From assembly GCA_949357655.1 (NCBI GenBank), contig CASHTG010000002.1:1318501-1382500 (forward strand): a stretch of 64,000 nucleotides of DNA, given 5' to 3'. This document shows positions 47,856 through 59,708 of the stretch, in pieces. How positions within the stretch are numbered: position 1 is the first letter of the stretch; each line of letters opens with the position of its first letter. Below the pieces are notes generated by a model, which ran no database searches, was not told the origin of the DNA, and was given only the letters and a program-made list of their open reading frames with translations. This DNA comes from Parascedosporium putredinis. Its lineage: Eukaryota; Ascomycota; Sordariomycetes; Microascales; Microascaceae. The translations under genes and the position numbers were made by a program.

Positions 47856-49220
47856 TTAAACATATTCGTAGCAAAGATACCCACCTCTAGTGTCCATGAC
47901 CTTACTAATGTTGATGTCGGGAATAATACCTAGCAATGTCAGATTATGCTCCAGGGTAGTTTCTCTGCTTGGATCAGAGGAACTCCATAGCTCCTGTAGT
48001 CGTCGGATTGCTTCGCTTGGTTTGCCAAAGATATTTGCTTCTTCTTCCTCAACATCACCAGGAACCTCAGGAAACCCGATATCAGGTGACTGGAAGCTGG
48101 GCCCGCCAATAGCATACATTCTATTATCAAGATCAGCCTCCTGCCAATCCCACCAAATCTTATCGACCCAAGCGTGGTGGACGTAGAATACCGGGTCGCC
48201 GGGCGATGCCAAAGCGTCTCCCATCTATAAGCCGTTAGCTACCCTTCTATTCGTGCCAGGGGACAGCGTCACCCCACAACTAGCAAGCTAAGTAGAGGCA
48301 CCGAAGGTTCGGGTCACTGGTCACCCGACTTACCGTGCCTCCCACGCCCCCATGACCCCCACGATGGGGTGTGGTATATGCACAACGCCACATCTCTGTA
48401 TAGTCGTTGGCTTCTAAGCACTTATCAACCTCTTCCCTAGCCGCCTTGAGCCCTGCAGTTTCATTGAGCGCACGTGAGATGCAGTGTTCGTTCAGCGAAA
48501 ACCCGGGACCGATTGTACTTGTCAAGTTTGCGAAAGGTCCGTCTTCGATGCACCCTTTGAGGTCGCTTCCAAAGCCACCGAATCCGAGGCCCGATTCGAA
48601 TATGGTAGACTTGATGAAATTTCCAGCTTCCCTGGTCTCATCCCAGTAACTACATAATGATATTTCAAGGTTAATGCGCCGTACGGCGGCAAGTGGGTGG
48701 GACTCGCCCATTATGGGCTCCTCTTCAGGGGGTTCTGCAACATAACAGCGATGCGACGACCTCGTATACTTACGGGAGACCTGCGTGGTAGCCGCACTCC
48801 TTCAGCAATGACTCATGGGCATGCAGTAGGTATCGATGGTAGGGGAAAATGTCCCCGTGGCATGGCTGGCACGGGCGCCAATCTGGTGGGTGGCAGCCAG
48901 CTCCTCGAAACGTGTTCTCGCGCCAGGAAGACCGAGGGTCTGCGGCGTTCTCATCACACAAAGCTGGGCATCGAGATATGAGCGTTTTTCGCCGTCCGAG
49001 AGAATCTGCCTTGGAAATAGAGAACAATAACAATAATGTAAGCTCGGGTTACGCTGCCTACACATAGCAAAGGCCTTACGGCGGAAGCGGCTTACCATGG
49101 ACGTCGCAAACTTGGGTTGATACAGGGAGTTGAGTCTTGCATGTGCGGCACAAGTGTATGCGTATGCGCCATCCCAACGCCGGTGGCCAAGGCCGTTATT
49201 AGTCCCGCGAGGTTTTTCAT
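47856..49220 (-). CDS. Secreted tyrosinase (type 3 copper protein)
   Basis: Tyrosinases oxidise phenols to quinones with two coppers; the secreted fungal ones may act in pigment formation or aromatic metabolism. MKNLAGLITALATGVGMA is a signal peptide. The CuA region is FEELAATHQIGARASHATG followed, after a break at the A-run 48846-48849, by FPYHRYLLHAHESLLKECGY. The CuB region has TTPHRGGHGGVGG and GDPVFYVHHAWVDKIWWDWQ (HH plus downstream His). The C-terminus DTRGGYLCYEYV is typical. Exons: 49220-49096, 49009-48774, 48649-48334 and 48224-47856, with GT/AG introns of 86, 124 and 109 nt. About 348 residues; there is no long C-terminal propeptide, which fits the short secreted class. Confidence 0.9.
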
Positions 49221-51015
49221 CTCTCTCGTATCACCTCACTCAAACTTCACCAATGGTGCATGTTTTGGCATCAGCTTGGAGCTCGTTCTGGCGAAGAGTG
49301 GATGGTTTTATATTCCATTAAGCCATTACCAGACAATACCATTCTCTAAGGCTGCAGTCTGATCACTTGTTCGTAGCTGGGGAGACAAGAGGTGTAGGTT
49401 TGTAACAGCGACAGTAGCCGGGAAACACGTCAAGATAGCGTTCAGGTTGAACCCTACGCGAAAGTATGGATGGGAACAGCACCGCTTGGGCGGTGCCTCC
49501 TCTCACCGAAGGCGGTATTATTTTGGATGCGTTGGCCGATCAATTGACTCCGTGCTGTCTATTCATTGAGGCGGAGAACTCCGTTCTACACGTAGATTTG
49601 CGCGATTGATCAAACTTGGTGATGAAACCATATGTAGTTATAGTTTTGCTTTATCTTGCAGCTTCATCTTGCAGCTCACGGCACTATCCAAACTAAGTTC
49701 TTTACGAGCATTGAAGCCAGGGGTTGGACACTTCACCAGCTTAACCCTCCGTAACAACTCCCGATCTACCAACCACTCCTCCCACACGAGCAATGACGTT
49801 TGGGAAAGATGACCCAACATTAAACCTTCAAATTTTACTACACACTAAGACTCGCATCTCTAGACGAGGTGCCAAGATGATGTAGCTTCCAAACTATGAA
49901 GCTTTGTGTCGAACAGCCAACATACGACGGCAGCGCTCCACTTGATCGCCTTTGTAGGAACCAAAGGAGGTTCCGAGGAGCTGCAGTGCTGGAATCCGGA
50001 AATTTCGCGCAATATCTGCAAGCTGCATGTGGTTTCGAGAAACACGGCGTGCGATATCGTCATAGATACTTCAAGAGCGCATCACTCTAGATATCGGTCC
50101 GATTGATACATCCATGGATAGAAGAATCCTGATTGAACTGCAGTACAAAAACCTAAGCATTTATTCAAGCCGACATTACGCCAGCAGATATCGATAAGGA
50201 AAATCGTCGCGTTGAAGCTCGGTCCATTTGAGCCCCTCTAACCTTGTGTTGTGTTAGTTGGAGGCGTCGACGCATGGCATGCCAGCATCACACAATCCAT
50301 CGGTATCGGCTGCAATGGCCTCAGATGCCATGGCGTAGAGAGAAGTGTATCCTCACTGATGGCTCCTGGAAATGACCGTGACTGAGACCCGATGCACTTT
50401 TCAACAATAATAAACGGGCCCACTCTCCCAAACATGGCATCCATCCATCCATGGATGAATGTGTTGAAAGGGGGTTACCCTATAGGTACCGCATATTCCA
50501 GGTATAAAAATATGGGTAACATTATGGACTTTCAACAGCATGTTCCCAGAAGAAAGACTTCCAATGCATTGAGAGAAGAGGCCTGACACTGGGACCCTCA
50601 ATTGAACTGTCTAATAATACATTTATCTATGCTGTAGGATCCATCCATGGACCCAATGGACCCATTGGTTGATCCCTAAATCCATGATGGCGAATTTGGC
50701 CAGACAACCGCTCACAGCTTCAAGGTTGTGTTCCACTTTCTTTTATGTACTGTACTTGAACGTGGCAGCCAATGAAACTTGCCAGTCACCCCTTTTCTTC
50801 GCCATGGGTTAGGCTTGTAGTCCCACTCCAACCCCAACCCCAACCCCAACCCCTCACTGACAGACGACAGCCCAAACTTCTTATTACCTGAAAATACGAG
50901 ATATCGGCGTTTGGGAGAACATTAGACACACCAATATCCAATAAGGAGGCGTAGGTTGACGTGGGAACAACCATTCTGGCAGCTTTTTATCAACAACATA
51001 AACAATAATTCCGAC
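49221..51015. other. Divergent intergenic region
   Basis: Upstream of both the tyrosinase (-) and the quinone-reductase (+) genes. It contains ATCCATGGAT/TGGATCCAT words (50108-50125, 50435-50455, 50637-50665) and a short CCCCAA repeat at about 50826-50851. No recognisable gene. Confidence 0.45.
50826..50851. repeat. Short (AACCCC)n microsatellite
   Basis: About four copies of AACCCC in tandem. On the minus strand this is GGGGTT, a potential G-quadruplex. It is not the TTAGGG telomere repeat expected for filamentous fungi. Confidence 0.75.
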
Positions 51016-52226
51016 ATGGCAGGTTCTTCGCAACTGCTACCCGAGACTATGAAGTCGTGGGTAGTGGTGAAAACGATGTACCCGCAAGAGCTCTTCAATT
51101 GGACGAGGCCACCTCGATCCCCACGGTCCAAGGTACCAACGTCCTAATTAGGGTGACTTACGCTTCACTGAACCCAGCAGACTTGCAGTTTATGAAAAGA
51201 TTCCCACCCTCCTTCCTTTTCGCCGACGGCCCATCCCGGGCTTGGACTTTTGTGGAGAGGTTGTAGCGCTCGGCCCTTCCGCGGCAGCCGTTGCAGCCGC
51301 GAACGGGTTAGAAGTCGGCACGGTCGTGTGTGGCGCCATCCCCGCCTCCAGCATCGCTATTGGCGTTGGTTCGTTCGTTCAATATCTCGCTGTCGCAGCT
51401 GACATCCTTGTGCCGAAGCCTGTGAACCTGTCTGAGCCCGAGAGCGCGGGCCTGGGTATTGCAGGCCAAACTGCCGTGCTTGTGATGAAAGAAGCAGCAA
51501 TAGAACCAGGCAATCGGGTATTGATCAACGGCGCTAGTGGTGGTGTTGGCACCCTACTTTGCCAGATGGTAGCTGCTCAGGGAGGCCGCGTTACGGCGAT
51601 ATGCTCGGGACCCAATGCGGGACTTGTCAAGAGACTAGGGGCGGTCGAGGTAAAGCGTATAGCCCTACTGTCCTTGCACTGGCACAATTGTTCGGAATAG
51701 ACACTAATGGACTAACATGATGGATGCGGCAGGTTATCGACTACACGCTAAACAGCCCCGTCTACTATCATCTTGAGACAGAGTATGGAGACAATCCATT
51801 CGACGTCATAATTGACTGCGTCGGCAACCAGTTTCTTTATGATATGTGTGAAGCATATCTCAAACCCACGGGGATATTCCTCAACATCGTCGGTGGAGCT
51901 AGTGAAGGGGTTGTGCCATGGGTTAAGGGCAACCTTTGGCCGAAGGTGCTTGGGGGCACTCCCGAAAGTACAAGATACTAGCCCTAATGCCGAGCGGCCA
52001 GCTCCAGCGTGAAATCGTCCGTTATGTGAACGAAGGCCTTGTGAAAGAGGTCGTCATCGATTCCGAGTATGAATATGCAGACGCCATCAAGGTAAGAGTT
52101 TCCTTGTATCAATCACCCGTTCATGGCGCGCGTTTGACACCTAATTGAACCATTTCATGACAGGCTTATGAAAAGCTTGAAACGAAGAGAGCCAAGGGCA
52201 AGATTATTCTCAAGGTGGCGGTTTAA
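51016..52226 (+). CDS. MDR-superfamily quinone oxidoreductase-like protein
   Basis: NADPH-dependent medium-chain reductase of the zeta-crystallin/quinone-reductase type; the substrate is unknown. MAGSSQLLPETMKSWVVV, then DVPARALQLDEATSIPTVQGTNVLIRVTYASLNPADLQFMKRFP (GroES-like fold), PIPGLDFCGEVVALG, and the cofactor motif RVLINGASGGVGTLLCQMVAAQGG (AxxGxxG type). FDVIIDCVGNQFLYDMCEAYLKPTGIFLNIVGG follows. No zinc-ligand pattern of alcohol dehydrogenases is seen. Exons: 51016-51649, 51733-52091 and 52164-52226, ending KAKGKIILKVAV-like; introns of 83 and 72 nt are GT/AG. Frame breaks near 51069, at about 51220 and at the C-run 51961-51963 each look like one lost base. About 351 residues. Confidence 0.85.
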
Positions 52227-52416
52227 GAAGTTCCGGATGATAAGTGCATAAGAGGAGGCCTGGCCTTGTACATGAGTTGGGGGAAGGGGGTGCATGGAAA
52301 GTGAAAGCTATGCAACAACAACAGACGAACGTGTCTTGTCGAAGGAGGTTTTGTGGCTAATCCCTAACCACTAGCTGTAAATATCAATGTTTGTTAAACC
52401 GGTCAGCAAGAAAACA

Positions 52417-52516
52417 GGGCGTGTGGCGTAGTGGTATCGCGTTTGCTTCGCATAAATCATCGGATGAGTTCGATGGCGTCTGTAAAAGGTCACCGGTTCG
52501 ATCCCGGTCACGTCCA
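52417..52516 (+). tRNA. tRNA-Ala (anticodon CGC) with a 28-nt intron
   Basis: The acceptor stem GGGCGTG pairs with CACGTCC plus discriminator A, including the G3-U70 wobble that is the identity mark of alanine tRNAs. The anticodon stem is TTTGC/GTAAA and the loop TTCGCA...T, with anticodon CGC at 52449-52451. The intron 52453-52480 starts one base after the anticodon, the canonical position. The T arm ACCGG-TTCGATC-CCGGT is perfect. A T-run at 52519-52524 is a good Pol III terminator, and A and B boxes are visible. Confidence 0.93.
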
Positions 52517-54594
52517 AATTTTTTAAAAACTTTTTCTCCATGCGTAGGTTGAGTGGGGCGGGGAAGGAAGTGGGGCCTAGGCCTTCATTCAGACTGTTTG
52601 CACCGATCACTCCAATTTCTATTGGGGTAGCCGACAAAGAGCCCCTTATTCATCGAAAACCTTGAGCCAGAATTATGGGCTCTGTCAACAAGAGAAAGAT
52701 GGAATTTGCTTCCACGATGAGGGACACTGTCCGTGGACACGAGTGTGAGGCTGTGGGGGTGGGGGTGCAGGGGCGGACTTGGAGAGCAGGATAATCCTCA
52801 AGGATCAGTTAGCTCGCTCATATTGTGGTGAGAGGACATTTGGGTGGTGCGTGCCCTGATATCTGTTGGGCGGGTGTAGTTGGTATTCGGCCTTGGCTTC
52901 GGGTGATTGAACTTTGATTGCACTTCCACCCCTGATTTCCTTCTCCGCAAAACGGGAAGGTACCACTTGGAGATAAAGAGATGCGCCTTGTGCATCACAA
53001 TTGGCACGATGCACAACGAGCGTGTTACTAGTGCCAGAAATTCCAGGACGGAAGGAAACCGTACCAACGGCAAAGTCGGCAGTTCTACTCCTAAAGCGAA
53101 GTCACATTGCACTTCAATTTAGATAGATACTGGGCTCCCGGCTCGTTTATCCACTGATAATTACGGATCAGCGATGGAGACTGAGGCCTTGTCCCTCTGC
53201 TGTGCGCCAATACTCCTTCCGCTGATATTTTTTTGTTTTGTTGAATCAATCATTAATCCATGTCAGGCAAGGGATACTAGCGCATGGCCTCCAGGGCAAC
53301 GAGTTCCAAGCCCGCTCGCCCATCACTTGTCAGACGGAATCAATCCATGGAGAGAGATGACAAAGCCTCCATTATCGTACGTACCACTTCGTACTGAGGT
53401 AGAGTACAAGTGTATCGTCTGTCGCACCCTGTCTTGGCCTCATACATTAGCTTGGTGGCTGGCAGACCCCGGGCTCGAGACGATCGTGGAAAAGGAGGCC
53501 TGGAGGAGACAATATGATGAATGAAATTAATGAGAACAAAAATACGAGTACGAGATGGCAACAAGGTACCCTGAAAACTACCACAAATGTCGGATCGGCA
53601 AACCCGAACACCAAAGGAAATAGTAATCCTTTTGGAGCATGGTGAGAGAGGAAGCGAGTCGAGTGTTTCTGCCATGCTTGGATGTAGATACTCTTGGCTG
53701 GATTCGTTCCGTTCTTCGAGTTGATCAACAGCGGCGCTTGGCCGGTGTGCGGCAAGTAGGAGGATGGCTGAGCTGATGGATTGATGAGTTGATTGTCTCG
53801 GGACCTGGACCAAGTCAGAGTGTATGAGCCACAACTCGGGGGGCTGAGAAAAGGTCATTTGTTGGGATGAATATCATGGCCAAGATTCGTACCAAAAGAC
53901 AACCGACGGGTTCCCACAACCTCGCCGGTAAGTTGCGGGATCATGCGGCCCCGGTTCGCCCCGCCATAATGACACCGCTGCAGGAAGAGGTGAAAACCAC
54001 GAAGCCCTCTGCCGGGCGACCAGTGGGTATCATGGCAAGCAATCCCGGGAACGATGTGCATGCCAAGGTCCAACTCAGGTGTGTGGAAGAAGCGAGATGT
54101 AAATGCATCCATGTCACGTAGGGGAAGTGTGCTAGTCACATTACGTCCAGGTGCCACCCGGCTGAACGGCCAGAGATTATGAGGATCCATGCCATGGATG
54201 TGAAAAGAGTCACATGGACCGAGATGAGCTGAGGTGAGTAGACCTTGTAACAGGCCCGCGCAGCTAGTCATTAGGCTATGAGTTTAGAAGCCCCCGGTTA
54301 GAATGAGTTGGGATGCAGTATTACTCGTAGCCTCAGGGGGTGAAGTCTCAATTCGGCTGCTCTCATCTTACAGTCCTTCAGGGGTAACGAGATACTCGGG
54401 TGGTTGGGTATTGATATGGAGTTGTACATAGCGACGCAGCAACCGGAAGGCTCGCTGTGTAGCCGGATGGGCTGTTTAAGAAGGGAGGCCCTCCAGTTTC
54501 TTGTGGCCAAAATCTTCAACTTCCCATCCACAATTATTCCTACAGCCTGTTACCTCGATCTAGACAACGAGATTCCACCTCCTTTATTGCAACT
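52517..54594. other. Intergenic region between tRNA and retroelement remnant
   Basis: Several medium-length open frames exist (e.g. 53340-53858 on the minus strand) but none shows a recognisable domain. I see no transposon ends here. Confidence 0.4.
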
Positions 54595-56430
54595 ATGGCA
54601 CCCCATGCGGGGCGGATGACGATATGCGATCCGAGACAAGCGTGGACTCACATCCACTCGCATTCCCTGCCGCTGATGTTGGCGAAGTTCGAAGAATACT
54701 CACAGTCATTAGAGAAAGAACTTCGTGAAAAGGTCGGCTTCAGAATGGCAATCAGCTTCGTGTTGTCATACGTCATGGTCGTACACAACGTGCTCCGCCA
54801 GGTATTGGAAGCAATGAAACATGGTCTGCTGGTTGTAGCAGGGGTCATGAAGGCCGAGTTGAATCTAGACGCGCAGTTCGATCTGCACAAGCAGTTTCTG
54901 GGACTCAACCGACGCCTTCACAAGCTAACGAAGGCTGACGAAATGAAAGCTGAGTTGGAAAACCTCGTCAAGGCTCATAGCGCCGCATTCGGAGAGCTGC
55001 CACCTCCGCCCCCAGCGTTAACCGTCTTGACCACAGCACAACGAGCACCCGCAGCACCCACAGCAGCTCAATTGTCGGAACTCCCGAAGCCGAATTCGAA
55101 TCATGAGTCTGACGATGACGCCGAAGACGATACCGAAGCTGATACCGAAGCGGACGACGAAGATAATGCCTCGAGCCCCGATGATGTCGGAGAGAGTATC
55201 TCTAGTACTATTACGTTCATCAACCTTGAAGTCCACCTCCTCACGAAGATTTCGAGCCAAAGCCAACACTCATTGCTATGGTACATAAACGATCAACTTA
55301 ACATACATGGTTCGAATATGAGAGTTAAGGGGCTCGTCTCAGCCGAGGTGGACAAGTCGAATTGTTCTTCGAAACTAGGGAAGAGAAGTCGGCATTCGAT
55401 CTCAACATGGCAGTCTGGCTGCCGGGGAACCACAGCTCTGGGACGATGATTATTCAGTTATAATCGGTGACGTCGCAAGGAAGGATCTCCGCCTCAATGG
55501 CGACAACAAACTCAAGTTTCTGAAGGCTTTTAAGCGGCAAAACACACATGTTGGGTTTTCTGCTCGCCCTTCTGATGCTCGTTGGTACGGGTCCGAAGTC
55601 ACCGTCAAGGGAAAGGTGGTAGTCACCTTTGCGAACGAAGAGGATATGCACAAAGCGGTCAATGCTAAGCGTCTAACATGGAACGGCCAGCGGCGTGCTG
55701 TATCCAGCTATCACCGCGAAAGCAAGCGGAATTCCCAGTGCGCGAGATGCCAAGGACATGGGCATACACAAGCAACCTGCAAAGACCGTCAGAAATGCAC
55801 ATTTTGTGGTCGTAACCATGAGAGCTTACGCTGCCGGACTCCGGTGCCTTCCAAGTGTTGTAATTGCCAGGGCCAACATCCGGCGTACCACGACACTTGT
55901 CCGACGAGGTTGACTAGACGGCAAACCAATAACACCGCCCCAGTCAGGGCCCAGAATCACGGAGTGCAATATACAGGAGGCAATGGACTGTCGGCATGGG
56001 AAGCCCAGCGCGGTCCAGTCAGGCACCGGCACAATGACTCCCTCGATCGGCCGATCACCGGTTTAACCCCTCCAACGCAACATCCCCTTGGCTAAAAGAA
56101 CCAGGAGGAAATCTATGGCAGAGACAACCACACCATGGCCGTTTCAAGTTCCCACAGGTGGTGGGCCGCCTCTATCCTCGCCGATGATTCCCCAGTCGCG
56201 AGAACCTTTCGACGAACGTGAGTTTCAGTATATTCATCATGAGAGATCCGAGCCACTTGTACCACAATCTGAATGGAAACACTCGTCTCTTGAGAGGAGG
56301 TATGATGAAGGTTTGGGCAAGGGTTCCAGCCGAACCCCACGCCACGAGAACGAGGATATGAGGGACATGTCGTTTGGGGATAACTACCAAGGAAGACGGG
56401 TAACAACTTGGGGGTATCAGCGATGATACG
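54595..56430 (+). pseudogene. Decayed non-LTR (Tad/I-like) retrotransposon ORF1 (gag) remnant
   Basis: A first frame (54595-55449) encodes a helical, acidic protein with a coiled-coil-like start. From about 55450 the product continues in another frame as VARKDLRLNGDNKLKFLKAFKRQNTHVGFSARPSDARWYGSEVTVKGKVVVTFANEEDMHKAVNAKRLTWNG, an RRM-like gag module. Three zinc knuckles follow: CARCQGHGHTQATC (CX2CX4HX4C), CTFCGRNHESLRC and CCNCQGQHPAYHDTC. This order is typical of fungal Tad-clade LINE ORF1 proteins. Two frame changes between 55330 and 55470 and the lack of any reverse-transcriptase frame downstream mark it as a relic. A co-opted gag-like gene is possible but less likely. Confidence 0.7.
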
Positions 56431-58248
56431 CGAGAAAGGCGGAACTGGGGAGAAGATGAGCTTGCTCGAAGTGGATAGCGAGGAGTGGGTGAACTTTCTC
56501 CAGTTAGAAACTGAAGAATGAGCGACAGACTAAAGTGCAAATGCCCTCCCTCACGAGGGATCGGAATGTGGTGAGACTATCAAGGGATTATGGTCGTGTG
56601 GGATGAAAAGGCGTGGTATAGTGGAGCCTCAGCGGATGGTTAATGGGTATGTATTCTATTCATAACGGGGCCATAGACTGTATTAATGGGGGCCTGGTGA
56701 GAGCATGTAGAGTAAAGTTGAGCATTTTTCTTGGTCGTCATAAGTTCCCCTCCTTGTGGTACCTTTCTTGACTTATTCTAGTTTTTAAATGGATGAAACG
56801 GAGATAGAATGGGTAGATGTATCCATAGATGATGATGATGATGATGGGATGAAGAGGTTCCTAGAAGAGAACCGTTTCGAACTAAATCCATGTAAGACGT
56901 TCGAACTGATCGGGGGCATAACTAACGGTGGTGCTAATTCAGGACCTTATTCTCAGCCCAACAGACATTGCCTATTAGCAGACCGTCACTAAAGACAGCG
57001 TATGTTGGCGGTTGGGCTAGCGAGAGCATCACTGTCGGTGTTGCCTAATCACATTACGTACAGGGCGGCGGGGATAGGTAGATCAACGGTAAGATCATAG
57101 CGGCGTGGAGGGGGTGAAGGGTTAGAAAGTAGATTGGGGCCCGTAGATTCATGAATCACAATATTCATGTGGTTGCTTCCGTTTTGATTCTTCCTCTGCG
57201 CTTTTTGAAGATCTTGCTGACGAGTCTCTCACCTCATTCTCGAGTCTTTCTTCGAGTCTTTGTCAGGATAAAGGGAAATAAAAGAAGGTCGCCAACGGGT
57301 CCCAGCTGGATTTACATAGAGGCGGTCTCTGGGGAACCCCGCAGGGAACCCGCCGGAGGTCCGCTCTCGGAAAGGGAACAATACTGGCTAAGTCAGCAAA
57401 GCCCTATAGACTGAGAGCAAACCTGTAGATGAACCTCAGCTTGTTAAGGGTAAGGAGAAGCAATATAAAAGAGGGAAAATATATAAAGCGTAAGAAGCAA
57501 GAAGGGACGAGGGCGAGGGAATAGCGGACTTATAGAGAGTGAATAAAAAAGGGAGAAGGCGAGAAGGGGTTGGGAGGTTAGCGATTAGTGAAGCTAGTAA
57601 CTTACGCCTACCTTGCCCATCCATCAGCTACCCTTTGTCCCCTCGCTACCAGTCCGCGTGTACTGTACCTCGTCACTCTACGAGACGACACCCGTACAGT
57701 CTTTCTTCAACTCTTTCTTCCTACACCTTCCTTGGCCGCTCTTCCTCTTCCCTGACTGACGCGGAGATGTTGAGACCGCATATCTAGAGAGCTACCAGTG
57801 ACATTTTGTAAAGCAACAATCCAGAAGGCTAGGGGTCGGCGAGGTCAGCTAAGCGTTCCTAGCCTACATTGTACCACCTACATTCCGAGTACAGCGGTAA
57901 TGACGCGTGGTTTACCGGGGCCACTGCGCCAGGAGAGCATCGAGAGATGGAGACCAAAGACCTCCCTCCCTTGCCTCTGGCAAAGGGCCAGGGAGAGCTG
58001 GGGACAAGTTAAATAGGGCACGCGGACGATATTGTTGATCAGTGTACATGTAAAGGGATGTGGGAGAGGGCACCCTCAAGCAGTAAGGGGTAAAGGTCAT
58101 GGAGTGAGTGCGGAAAGTGGTCTGCGTTGGTTGGAGAATCGCAAGTCAAACCTCGGTTTATAAAGCCCTATTCGACCAAGGCTATACACACCAATCTCTT
58201 CGTTTGATATACAGTCCACCCTGTTATCACTTCCAAACGCCTAACTGT

Positions 58249-58396
58249 GACTATGGTATTGTGTAAGAATCTATTACCTAGCGACCTTTGAGGACTGGTA
58301 ACCCTCGTAGCGACTTGGAGATCACGATATCTCTCCAACGACTTACTAATAGCTCGGTTGTCAGCAAGCTAGTTGGCGCGACCTGTATTCGTAACA
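58249..58396 (-). repeat. LTR-like repeat, copy 1 (inverted relative to copy 2)
   Basis: Read on the minus strand it begins TGTTACGA and shares blocks such as CTTGCTGACAACCGAGCT-like, GTTGGAGAGATA and CACAATACCATAGTC with the copy at 59540-59708. A TTTATAAA-type box lies farther along the same strand (about 58158). It could be a solo LTR or one arm of a fold-back element. Confidence 0.6.
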
Positions 58397-59539
58397 CGGT
58401 GAGTGCTGTATTGTAGAAGCGATCGGGGCTACAAGTGGCGCGGTGAGGGAATCAAATAATAGTAAGATATCATGGTGTGTAACGCGTATTCATGTGACGG
58501 TGTTAGGGGCGACTTGAATTAACTATTATAAAGTATATCGAACTTCCTTTCCTCTAAGGGCTATCGGCCTCCTTATATTGGCCTTCTTTCCTAGACGGTT
58601 GCTCTGGTCTTCATCGTCGTCTATGCTTGTTCTATCCAATCCGCGGGGGCCTTCGGTCGGACAGGTTTCGTTCGATCTGACATCTAATCGTTCACCGGGT
58701 CAGTCGACCGACTATCCGTTCGCCTTTCTTAGTCACCCTTCTTTCCGCTGGCTTACATCGCCATGATCCTTCTTGGACCAATAGCATATGACACTCCAAT
58801 GGCCATAGGTCTGGGCCATATATCCCCTTTGTGCCCATGCTTTTGATGTAAGCATGAGGCCGCTCCTTTACTATACTATGGCATTTGCCTAGCCTGTATG
58901 TAATGGGGTGGCGTATCCGATACACCGCTCAGGTAACAAAGTCAGGTCACGGATCACGATCGGACAAGACTGTTAAAAGTTTGCTGGCGTCGCCAGCTGT
59001 CGTCAGTGAACCGGGGTTCACTGTGGGCGGAAGCGTTCACAGTCTGTCTGCAAGGCATGGTCGTCGACTGGTTACCGTTGGCTCCCAGTCGATGAAGCCG
59101 GTTACCGTTGGCTCCGGTGGCTGCTGGTCGGTTGGCGTGCAGGCTGTCGTGTTCGCTTATTCCTGGTAATGATTGACGAGCGATCGTGCATGCTAATTGC
59201 AAGCAGTCGGTGTTCACCTCGTATCACGTATGGTGTGTTCACTATGGTATGATAATTGAGGTAGTAAAGTTCGTGTCTTCTCTAACTGCTGAACCTATCT
59301 ATCTAGTGTCTTTTATATCGGTTCGCTGGTGCGCATGCTGGCTGCTTGAGGCGCCACTTGGTTGTCTGCGCTGGCTGGCGTCCTTGCTTCCTTGTATGCT
59401 AAGAGTGTTGACAGATGTTAGGACTTTTCCATGTAATAGGTGTAGAGCCCGCGCTAGATTTACACACTCATAGGTTCCCTCTCCTACTTATATATAGACT
59501 CGTATATGTGTTTATATAGAGTAAGAAGGAGTATAATAC

Positions 59540-59708
59540 TGTTACGACAAAAGGTCGTGCTAACTGGCTTGCTGACAACCGAGCTGTCAGGAAGCCGTTG
59601 GAGAGATAGTGGTATCTCTGGAGTGATCGTGTGATCACTCGGTCGCTGCGAGGGTTGCCAATCCTCAAGGGTCGCTACGGCAATACGTCCTTACACAATA
59701 CCATAGTC
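59540..59708 (+). repeat. LTR-like repeat, copy 2
   Basis: Begins TGTTACGAC and runs through GCTTGCTGACAACCGAGCT, GTTGGAGAGATA and CTCAAGGGTCGCTA to ACACAATACCATAGTC. It is the diverged inverted partner of 58249-58396, with about 1.1 kb between the two. Similarity stops just past the CCATAGTC end in both copies. Confidence 0.6.

Noticed and set aside
919..52226. Interpreting the frame-broken genes as pseudogenes
   Set aside because: The breaks are all consistent with one-base homopolymer losses and hit an essential gene; protein conservation continues undiminished on both sides.
53340..54271. Two medium open frames on the minus strand
   Set aside because: No family resemblance and no intron or start context supporting a gene.
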